Of a stretch of DNA of 64,000 nucleotides, positions 1 to 6,814 are shown in pieces; the stretch's first letter is position 1, and the number at the start of each line of letters is the position of its first letter. Both the position numbers and the translations under genes were made by a program. A model generated the notes under the pieces. It was not told where the DNA came from and searched no databases. It worked only from the letters and a program-made list of their open reading frames with translations. The DNA is from an uncultured Collinsella sp. (GTDB taxonomy: Bacteria; Actinomycetota; Coriobacteriia; Coriobacteriales; Coriobacteriaceae). The DNA lies in contig CAKTWW010000002.1 of assembly GCA_934630855.1 (NCBI GenBank), positions 1 to 64,000 of the forward strand. Reading direction: 5' to 3'.

Positions 1-60
1 CCCTGGTGGCGCCCGGCCAAGGAGGCCACCGAGGCCCGCTACCGCGCGCAGGGGCAGTAG
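1..60 (+). CDS. rfbB: dTDP-glucose 4,6-dehydratase, C-terminal fragment (cut by window edge)
   Basis: Reading from base 1, the frame gives about 19 residues beginning PWWRPAKEATEARY and ending at a TAG just before the RmlC gene. A WW-R-P-K...E-Y tail is typical of the C-terminus of RmlB, which makes dTDP-4-keto-6-deoxyglucose, the substrate of the RmlC enzyme encoded 15 bases downstream. The call rests on this short tail plus gene order; another sugar-nucleotide enzyme of the same SDR family cannot be excluded. Confidence 0.55.
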   Translation, partial: PWWRPAKEATEARYRAQGQ

Positions 61-75
61 GAGGGGGAGAGACCT

Positions 76-714
76 ATGGCAGACATCGCATTCGAGAAGG
101 ACCTGAAGGTCACCGAGACCGGCATCGGGGGCCTCAGGGTCGTCGACCTCGCCGTCCACGGCGACTCGCGCGGCTGGTTCAAGGAGAACTGGCAGCGCGC
201 CAAGATGTGCGCCCTGGGCATCCCCGACCTCCGCGTCGTCCAGAACAACATCTCCTACAACGACAACAGGGGAGTCACCCGCGGCATCCACGCCGAGCCC
301 TGGGACAAGTTCATCTCGGTGGCCCGCGGCAGCGTCTTCGGCGCATGGGTCGACCTGCGCGAGGGAAGCGCCACCTTCGGCAAGGTCTACACGACCGTGC
401 TCGACCCCTCCAAGGCCATCTACGTCCCGCGCGGCGTGGGCAACTCCTTCCAGGCCCTGGAGGACGGCACCGCCTACACCTACCTGGTGGACGCGCACTG
501 GTCCCTCGAGCTCAAGAGGACCTACACCTTCGTGAACCTCGCCGACCCCGAGCTCGCCATCGAGTGGCCGATCCCGCTCGATAAGGCCACCGTATCCGAG
601 GCCGACCTGAACCACCCGCACCTCAAGGACGTCGTCCCGATGGCGCCCAGGAGGACGCTCGTCACCGGGTGCGACGGCCAGCTGGGCCATGCTGTGCGCG
701 AGCTCGTTAGGTAG
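76..714 (+). CDS. rfbC: dTDP-4-dehydrorhamnose 3,5-epimerase with a truncated RmlD stub
   Basis: RmlC cupin epimerase acting in dTDP-L-rhamnose synthesis. The cupin core is complete: the RGW-KENW start, the RG-H-EPWDKF segment carrying the catalytic His, and the YVPRGVGNSFQAL stretch. After about residue 190 the protein continues with PRRTLVTGCDGQLGHAVREL, the dinucleotide-binding start (GxxGQLG) of RmlD, the next enzyme, and then stops at TAG. In Coriobacteriia RmlC and RmlD are commonly one fused polypeptide of roughly twice this length, so the RmlD half seems to have been lost. Base composition falls sharply right after the stop. A GGAGGGGG Shine-Dalgarno precedes the ATG. The epimerase should still work; reductase activity would have to come from elsewhere. 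Confidence 0.85.
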   Translation: MADIAFEKDLKVTETGIGGLRVVDLAVHGDSRGWFKENWQRAKMCALGIPDLRVVQNNISYNDNRGVTRGIHAEPWDKFISVARGSVFGAWVDLREGSATFGKVYTTVLDPSKAIYVPRGVGNSFQALEDGTAYTYLVDAHWSLELKRTYTFVNLADPELAIEWPIPLDKATVSEADLNHPHLKDVVPMAPRRTLVTGCDGQLGHAVRELVR

Positions 715-861
715 CCTCGAAGCTGCCGTTTCGAAGGCAAACGCCAGTTTGAATGATTTACGAAGTCCTTATGCAAGATGTAAATTCGCGGAATGTATAT
801 CGATAGTAATTTCTTACACTAAAATTAGCTTGTTAAATTAATACCTTGAGAATGGATTTGT
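715..861. other. AT-rich intergenic junction between rhamnose cluster and glycan island
   Basis: Immediately after the high-GC rfbC stop the sequence becomes AT-rich (for example the stretch around 780-845). It holds no open frame of note. It probably contains the promoter of the following glycosyltransferase, but no clear -35/-10 pair could be assigned. It marks the left boundary of the compositionally distinct region. Confidence 0.5.
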
Positions 862-1554
862 GTGTCCTATTATCCAAGAACCCTTGTTGCCATCCCGGCA
901 TACAATGAGGAAGAGTGTATAGAAAACACCATAATCGAGCTTAGGCAAGTTGCGCCTAAGTTCGATTTTGTAGTTATTAATGACGGATCTCACGACCGCA
1001 CACTTTCTATATGCGAGAATATCGGTTGCAATATTATTAACATGCCAATTAACTGTGGCCTTACAGTTGGTTTCCAGACTGCGGCTCGATATGCCGTTGA
1101 CCATGGATACGACTATATGATCCAATTTGATGCTGACGGGCAACATCGTCCGGAGTATTTGGCTGCTCTTGTTGAGAAGGCGGTTAATACTGGTTCCGAC
1201 ATTGTTATCGGTTCTAGGTTTCTGACTGTCCGCAAAGATAAATCGATGCGCATGGTTGGCTCACGCATGATTACTGTTTTGATTAAAATGCTGACCGGTC
1301 ATCGCATTAGTGACCCCACATCTGGCTTCAGGCTGTTTAGTCGCCCTGTACTCGAAAGATACTATTACGACAACACTCTTAATCCTGAGCCAGAATCAAT
1401 TGCTTTGTTTTTAAAACAAGGATACTCAGTCTCTGAAGTTCAGGTTTCGATGCGTGAACGCCAAGGTGGAGAAAGCTACTTAAATCCGGTTAAATCTATG
1501 CAGTATATGCTTCGGGTATTCGTAACGCTTCTAATTGTTCAATGGTTTAGGTGA
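862..1554 (+). CDS. Family 2 glycosyltransferase, DPM1/polyprenyl-phosphate type
   Basis: A 230-residue GT-A enzyme. Residues 7-20 (TLVAIPAYNEEECI) and the FVVINDGSHDRT strand are the nucleotide-sugar binding signature, and FDADGQH supplies the DxD metal site. SGFRLFSR and the later PEPESIAL segment match dolichol-phosphate-mannose-synthase-like enzymes that load a sugar on a polyprenyl phosphate at the inner membrane face. It has no C-terminal membrane segments of its own. Start is GTG; the nearby ATG at 852 is out of frame. It overlaps the DUF2304 gene, a pairing that recurs in actinobacterial surface-polysaccharide loci. The sugar is unknown. Codon use and composition are AT-rich relative to the flanks. 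Confidence 0.85.
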   Translation: MSYYPRTLVAIPAYNEEECIENTIIELRQVAPKFDFVVINDGSHDRTLSICENIGCNIINMPINCGLTVGFQTAARYAVDHGYDYMIQFDADGQHRPEYLAALVEKAVNTGSDIVIGSRFLTVRKDKSMRMVGSRMITVLIKMLTGHRISDPTSGFRLFSRPVLERYYYDNTLNPEPESIALFLKQGYSVSEVQVSMRERQGGESYLNPVKSMQYMLRVFVTLLIVQWFR

Positions 1555-1883
1555 TGGTTATGTCTATATCACTTCGCGTGTTGCTGATTGTCAGCGCTGC
1601 TATTGTTTTGATATTTGTTGTCCGAAAGCTTAAAAAGTCTCAGATGCAAGCTCTGGATTCGTTATTCTGGCTGTTGTTTAGCTTGAGTTTTGTGATTCTT
1701 GGCATTTTTCCCGAAATAGCAATCGCTTGTTCAACTCTTTTTGGTTTTGTTTCGCCCTCAAACTTAGTTATTTTGTATGTGATTGCTGTTCTCGTCGTTC
1801 GTGATTTCTGTAATTCCCTGCGCCTGGCTAAGTTGGAAGAGCGTTTGAACTCTCTTGTTCAGGCGGTCGCATTAGATAAATAA
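1551..1883 (+). CDS. DUF2304-type small membrane protein
   Basis: A 110-residue protein with three hydrophobic segments (about residues 5-24, 36-56 and 66-84) and a charged C-terminal tail (LRLAKLEERLNSLVQ) that could form a short coiled coil. Size, spacing and position directly after a DPM1-like GT2 fit DUF2304. Members of this family sit beside polyprenyl-phosphate glycosyltransferases and may anchor or assist them; no biochemical role is established. The gene overlaps the GT2 stop at a GTGATGG junction, so GTG 1551, ATG 1554 or ATG 1560 could be the true start. The overlap implies translational coupling. Confidence 0.75.
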   Translation: MMVMSISLRVLLIVSAAIVLIFVVRKLKKSQMQALDSLFWLLFSLSFVILGIFPEIAIACSTLFGFVSPSNLVILYVIAVLVVRDFCNSLRLAKLEERLNSLVQAVALDK

Positions 1884-1985
1884 TGTCTACTTGAGTATTT
1901 GTTCGTTGGAACGATGCTGATTTTGTAAAACGACGTTCGCGTCGAAAATGTTGGTGTAAGGGCGACACCCTTGCGTCCGTTTAAA

Positions 1986-2055
1986 GAAGAGCGGCCTTCG
2001 TCCTAGAATTTGAAATCACGACAACAACAGGTTCTAGGAAAGGACGAAGACCGTT
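1986..2055. repeat. Imperfect inverted repeat at the left end of the IS remnant
   Basis: CTTCGTCCTAGAA (1995-2007) is mirrored by TTCTAGG-AAA-GGACGAAG (2032-2049), an inverted repeat with a 3-base bulge, placed just before the transposase remnant. A second small palindrome, AAGGGCGACACCCTT, lies at about 1957-1973. These are probably remains of the element's terminal or 5' untranslated region. No matching right-hand terminal repeat was found by eye, so the element's ends are not defined. Confidence 0.45.
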
Positions 2056-2409
2056 ATGGAAATCCTATTAGACCCGTCTCCGGACATGCATGTCATGCCC
2101 CGGTTCGACGACGGCGCCATCGACATATAGGAGCTGCTGCGCAGATTCGCCGAGCAGGTCGTGAACGCCGTGATGAATGCGGAGGCCGACCAGCTGTGCA
2201 GCGGCGCGAACAACCGCAACGGCTACCGCGAGAGGGCGCTCGCTACTTGCGTGGGCAGGATCGTCTCGCAGGTGTTCCGCGGACGCGGTCATGTGCGAGC
2301 AGGTCGAGATGTGGCAGGGATCCAGGTGCTTCTCGGGGACGAGGGAACGAACTCTACGGCGAGGGCGCAGGTGCGGAATCGTCGGAGCGGTCGACTGGGC
2401 GCGGCTTGA
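2056..2409 (+). pseudogene. IS256-family (mutator-type) transposase remnant
   Basis: Starting at ATG 2056 the frame reads 24 codons, meets an in-frame TAG at 2128-2130, then continues with ELLRRFAEQVVNAVMNAEAD and NRNGYRERALATCVGRI, the hallmark N-terminal region of IS256-type DDE transposases. After about base 2265 the reading no longer resembles the family, and it stops near 2407. The normal protein is about 400 residues and carries its DDE triad in the missing part, so this cannot be an active transposase. It lies inside the AT-rich island but is itself GC-rich, as expected for an element that arrived separately. Only the N-terminal homology is firm. Confidence 0.7.
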
Positions 2410-2613
2410 GGCGGATATTAGGAAGATTATCGAGTCCGGCCTCGAACTTGCGGGCAGAGTCGAGGCCGGCATAGGATATTAACCGTATTTCAGGTTCCCG
2501 ATCGCCGACCGACTCGCTTCGGATCGGGCACCAAACCATCTTTCTTGTTACTTCCATTGCTGGGATCATGTCGGGTCGCAATTCTTTGCCGGTATTAATA
2601 TTTCACTTAAACA
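2410..2613. other. Non-coding stretch after the IS remnant with an inverted repeat
   Basis: No convincing gene. A short frame ends in RLEADIRKIIESGLELAGR and may be debris of an unknown gene. GGTTCCCGATC (about 2491-2501) and GATCGGGCACC (about 2522-2532) form an 11-bp inverted repeat with one mismatch and an 18-base loop. It could terminate transcripts from either side of the converging genes, but no good T-tract follows. Confidence 0.4.
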
Positions 2614-4647
2614 TTAAAAATCAATTTGATATAGTCGCATATCGCCATCGGAAAGCAGGCATGTAAAACCGGGGGTATCGTCTGTGATGTCTAATATGCC
2701 TTTCCATTCGCTTGGATCAAAGTAGCCAACATTTACGGTTTCATCGAGGATGAGCACATAACGTGCGCGGGTTTTCTGTATTGCATTTAAGACGTCATTG
2801 TTTTCGGAGGCCTCGTAGAGTGAAGTTTTAAACAACTCGTATTCTTTATTAGGCGTAGAGTAAAACTGACGAGAGATCACGTTTATATCATCGGATGCAT
2901 ATAACCAGATGCTGCCATCTGAAGGTATATTGATCACAGATTTTTTCCCAACGATTCGTTTTACTTTGTCTACAAATCGCCTTTCTTCAGGTGAAATAGA
3001 AACGCCTGACGTTAGTGAGTAGTTCACCTTTATTTGTTCGCAGAGATATCTGTAATTATTTTTGCTGAATGAAATGGTTTTAGGATAAGCAACTATGAGG
3101 ATAGCCATGCATATGGTGAACGCAGGAATTAGCAAGTCGACAGGTTTTATTCTGCCACTATTTAATAGGGGCCTAATAAGTACGTGAGCGATTTTGCATA
3201 GTCCGATTGCGGCTAGCGGCACGGCGACAATTGCTAGCACTCCGTCTAGTCGAATAGTTCCCGAGTACCAGAAGCCACATATGAGCTGACGAAGCGGATG
3301 GTTCAGAGTCATGCATATAAACGTCAGGGCGGCAATTAAAATATATGAGACTGAAAGCCATTTATATCTAGTGCTTGCGAACGCGGCGACAAGTCCAATA
3401 CACACAAGCAGTCCGAGTATGGGTTGCGCGTTGGTGGGTTGTCCGTATTTCAAAAGAAGGATGTTCTTTAAAGCCTCTAGCGGTGTTGCCGTCGGTTCTC
3501 TATATACGTTGACGATAGGTTGGATAAAAGGCAATGAATATACCAATAGCCAGAGGATGCCGATTAATCCAATCGTTAGAATTGAAGCTAGAAAACGTAG
3601 CTCAATTCTGTTCGTATAGCGTCCTGCCGTTTTGCAGGAAAAAAGGACAATCAACGGAATACAAATTACACCGGCAGAGAAAACTGCATTAGTTTGCGAG
3701 CCTACAAGGGCAATGAATGATATGGATAATATGCATATTGCGCATACTGTGGGAGACAGTGATTTGGATTTTGATATTTCGATCGACGCTTCGTTTGAAA
3801 GACAATCGTTTGTTATCAACTGATAGAACGCAAAAAGAAATGCTGGTAATTGTGCGTTTGCTAGTAAATTGGAATCAAATTGTCCCACAATTAAAAAAGC
3901 CCAAGGAAAATAGGAAAATAGGACGCAAGTAATTCCACCTGCATAAATAAGGTTCTTATCGTTTTTAAAAATGGAAGAAAGAAATAGCCATGTGGAAAGG
4001 GGGTAGACACATGAGCAGATAATGAAATTAATCGCATTATGTGCAATGACGATATTCGTTTTTGACAAGTCGCTTGCGACGGCAGTAATGATGTGCCATG
4101 CCGCGGGATAGAATATACCTTGGCCTGCGTTCATCAAGTCTGGATATTCAGAGGCATGCAGAATCGAATACCTTCCTGAATCAAGCATTGCTTTTGCGCA
4201 CGATAAATGGAAAGTTGTATCAGTCTGCACCGAATAAGACGCCGGTCCGTCTATATTGCGAAGGAATATAGAGACGGTCAGGATTGTTCCCACAAGCATA
4301 TAAGTTGATAGCGTTAAATATTGATCGATAGTTGGTGTCGCCCTTGTTTTTTTAAATAGCATAAAAAACATGAGGCTAAGTAATAAAACCAGCAAATAAA
4401 AATGGAGCGAAGACATGCTTATTGGATATGCTATTAAACCCACAACTATGAATAGTGCTACAGATGCTGTTGGCGAGAAAGCGATTGCTTGTAGGGGGTT
4501 GCTAAATAAAGCCCTTCCGATGAAGTAGCCCGGAACCATTATCGTTATAATGCCACAAAGAAAAGCAGCAATAAAAGACGCCCACATGAGTATAATCTGC
4601 CCTTTCGACTGTATAGTACTTGTGTCTTTTGAATTGGTCAGTATCAA
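2614..4647 (-). CDS. DUF6541-like polytopic membrane protein, copy 1 (putative GT-C-type transferase)
   Basis: A 677-residue protein with about a dozen hydrophobic segments covering residues 15-510, followed by a soluble C-terminal domain of about 150 residues ending DTPGFTCLLSDGDMRLYQIDF. The first large external loop contains QTDTTFHLSCAK (an acidic residue near a His) and a FYPAAWH motif. Both recur in the neighbouring paralogue in the same order. This architecture is seen in GT-C glycosyltransferases that use polyprenyl-phosphate sugars outside the membrane, but no function is proven for DUF6541. The TTG start gives residue 1; an internal ATG 21 codons later is an alternative. It follows copy 2 after 33 bases, so the two are co-transcribed. 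Confidence 0.65.
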   Translation of the reverse strand: MILTNSKDTSTIQSKGQIILMWASFIAAFLCGIITIMVPGYFIGRALFSNPLQAIAFSPTASVALFIVVGLIAYPISMSSLHFYLLVLLLSLMFFMLFKKTRATPTIDQYLTLSTYMLVGTILTVSIFLRNIDGPASYSVQTDTTFHLSCAKAMLDSGRYSILHASEYPDLMNAGQGIFYPAAWHIITAVASDLSKTNIVIAHNAINFIICSCVYPLSTWLFLSSIFKNDKNLIYAGGITCVLFSYFPWAFLIVGQFDSNLLANAQLPAFLFAFYQLITNDCLSNEASIEISKSKSLSPTVCAICILSISFIALVGSQTNAVFSAGVICIPLIVLFSCKTAGRYTNRIELRFLASILTIGLIGILWLLVYSLPFIQPIVNVYREPTATPLEALKNILLLKYGQPTNAQPILGLLVCIGLVAAFASTRYKWLSVSYILIAALTFICMTLNHPLRQLICGFWYSGTIRLDGVLAIVAVPLAAIGLCKIAHVLIRPLLNSGRIKPVDLLIPAFTICMAILIVAYPKTISFSKNNYRYLCEQIKVNYSLTSGVSISPEERRFVDKVKRIVGKKSVINIPSDGSIWLYASDDINVISRQFYSTPNKEYELFKTSLYEASENNDVLNAIQKTRARYVLILDETVNVGYFDPSEWKGILDITDDTPGFTCLLSDGDMRLYQIDF

Positions 4648-4680
4648 TCTTTTCGTCGAAGCATCGTTTGGCGTACTTCA

Positions 4681-6711
4681 TTAATTAGTGATTTTATATA
4701 GCGCCATATTTCCTGTCTGTAAAACCAATTCAAAACCTGGCGTTTTCTCAGTTATTGAGAGAATTCCCGTCCAGTTTTGCTGTTCAAAGCCCGGATACCA
4801 CGCCTTCATATTTTTCTCGTCTGCCTCGAGGCGGAGAACATACTGAATGTTCTTACTGCTGACATTGGCCCTTGTTGAATTCGAGCTGGTGTAATTGCAG
4901 AGATTCGAACGAAGATCAATGGCCCAGCTGCTCGTGGTTAATTCGGTGTAGTTTTCATCATTGCAGAAGAGTAGATTGAGGTTGGCGACGCCTTTAGCAA
5001 AACAGCTTCCATCATATGGGGTGTTAGCGATTACGGCGTTGGGGCCGGTAATCGTGGCAACTTTATTCAGGAATTCAATTTTGGAGTCAGTTAGAATTGC
5101 TCCTTCCTCAACCCTCGTAAATCCTCTCATGTTTGCGGTCATGGTCGAATAGGGAGTGGTAATTTCTGCGACACCTTGGATAACAAAAGAGGGTAGTGCA
5201 AATACAATAAAGAGCGCGAGGACCGCGGCAATGGCAACGATGCAGGACTTGCTTGGCATATCAAGGCGATCAGCGATTGCTTTGACTGCCCCTAAAAGTA
5301 AGGTGAATCCAGAATATGCTACGGGAATGCAGCAGAAGGCCAGCATTGCAGCAACTCTGTACGGGTCGGTGTACCAGAAGCCTGTCAGCACATGTTTAAT
5401 AACGTTATCGCCGAAAGCTGCTGCAACGACATAAAGAACTACTGCCAATGAGCATGAAATAACTGGCCAATATAGCTTTTTACGAAGCAACCCTAGGGCT
5501 CCTGCCGCGCATAGCAATGCTACAAAAATACTTGCAGGTTGAATGGGGTAAGCAGTAAATAGGCAGTCGACTATTGCTTGCCAAATCGTGCTTATCGGGC
5601 TCCAGTAGTAGGAAACTACGCCCTGAAAAGGTGGAAGTTTATATACAAATAACCATATTAATGAGATGAAAAGGCCCGCAGCGGAGCCGGCAATCAACTT
5701 GGCTTTATCTTTTCCAAGCTTATTTGCAAATTGCTTTTCTCCAGCGTGCTTGGAGCAGATCCATACGGTATAAGGAATAAGAAATACGGCACACACGAAA
5801 ATGCCGTTGGGCTGAGTGACGCTTATTCCGCCACAGCACAGAATGAAACCGGCGATCTTGGTTGACCTATTAGCGCTTGAATCAGTTGTTGCATCGATAA
5901 ATAAGGCGGCTGCCGCCGGGGCAAGACACATCGTGGCAAGATTTGGAAATAGAGGCCATACAGCGAGCAATACCCAGGGTGATGCCGGTAAAACCAGAGA
6001 AACGATGGCCCCGGTGGCTACTCGAAGCTTGGATTCATTTGGAAATACTTGGCTAATTAAGTAATAGGATCCTATGGGCAGTGAAATGCCGATTAGAGTG
6101 AAATTTACTACATTTGTCCCAATTCCTATGCTAGTCGATGCTAGTGCGCAGGTTATAGCAGACGGGATATGCCATCCAAGGGGATAAAACCCTCCGGTCT
6201 GGGATAAATAGGGGTTGAGCGATTGAGAAGTGCCTATTCCATACATAGACACGTTTAGTGTCGACCAATCCGTTGAGTTGAGAAGGCTGCGTATGTAAGC
6301 ATAGTGACGAATGTTGTCTTCGGATTGCGTTAAATGGGACCAGTCTGCCAAAGAGTGCGAAAAGAACCAATAGGCAAAGACGAAGCCGGTTCCTACGCAA
6401 ATTAATAGAGGTAAGAAATCCTGTCCATTAAGCTTGGCTATGGAAGGATTTGTCCTCCTGGTTTTTGAACCAACCAGCAAGCATAGGGAGATGCCAATTG
6501 AGAATAAAACTGCAAGAGTAAGCATGCTAATCGCTGAGATGGCAATATGTAATTTAGAACACAAGATGCCGACTAACACATATTCAAAAATACTCGTTGG
6601 AGGCGCCGCTGCGGCGGTCGCTGCTGGGTTGTCAAAGCGGTTGTTCCAAATAATGCAGCCAGGAAGATAGAGGACTGCAAGCGCAATGAGGAACGCTGTT
6701 AGAGGAAACAA
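4681..6711 (-). CDS. DUF6541-like polytopic membrane protein, copy 2 (putative GT-C-type transferase)
   Basis: A 676-residue paralogue of the downstream protein. It begins with a hydrophobic LPG-containing segment (FLIALAVLYLPGCIIW), then many membrane spans, and a C-terminal soluble domain ending in TEKTPGFELVLQTGNMALYK, closely parallel to copy 1. The first external loop carries QSEDNIRHYAY and GGFYPLGWH, equivalent to the D...H and YP..WH motifs of copy 1. The TTG start is chosen because AAAGGAG lies at proper spacing just upstream. It is transcribed divergently from the double glycosyltransferase at 6815. Two related but clearly different copies suggest two acceptor or donor specificities rather than a recent duplication. 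Confidence 0.65.
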   Translation of the reverse strand: MFPLTAFLIALAVLYLPGCIIWNNRFDNPAATAAAAPPTSIFEYVLVGILCSKLHIAISAISMLTLAVLFSIGISLCLLVGSKTRRTNPSIAKLNGQDFLPLLICVGTGFVFAYWFFSHSLADWSHLTQSEDNIRHYAYIRSLLNSTDWSTLNVSMYGIGTSQSLNPYLSQTGGFYPLGWHIPSAITCALASTSIGIGTNVVNFTLIGISLPIGSYYLISQVFPNESKLRVATGAIVSLVLPASPWVLLAVWPLFPNLATMCLAPAAAALFIDATTDSSANRSTKIAGFILCCGGISVTQPNGIFVCAVFLIPYTVWICSKHAGEKQFANKLGKDKAKLIAGSAAGLFISLIWLFVYKLPPFQGVVSYYWSPISTIWQAIVDCLFTAYPIQPASIFVALLCAAGALGLLRKKLYWPVISCSLAVVLYVVAAAFGDNVIKHVLTGFWYTDPYRVAAMLAFCCIPVAYSGFTLLLGAVKAIADRLDMPSKSCIVAIAAVLALFIVFALPSFVIQGVAEITTPYSTMTANMRGFTRVEEGAILTDSKIEFLNKVATITGPNAVIANTPYDGSCFAKGVANLNLLFCNDENYTELTTSSWAIDLRSNLCNYTSSNSTRANVSSKNIQYVLRLEADEKNMKAWYPGFEQQNWTGILSITEKTPGFELVLQTGNMALYKITN

Positions 6712-6814
6712 AGGGATTCTCCTTTATGGGCTTCTCGGGCAATGGGTTTTATCTAATTATACGAAGTGGATGATAGTATTAGGCCAGTAGTATTCGTTAC
6801 GTTAACGGTGGTCT
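6712..6814. promoter_or_regulatory. Divergent intergenic region between the DUF6541 operon and the GT2 gene
   Basis: About 100 AT-rich bases separate two divergent transcription units, so promoters for both must lie here or nearby. TATACG- and GATAGTAT-like hexamers are present, but no pair close to consensus was found. The Shine-Dalgarno of the leftward gene occupies the first dozen bases. No strong palindrome was seen. Confidence 0.4.
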
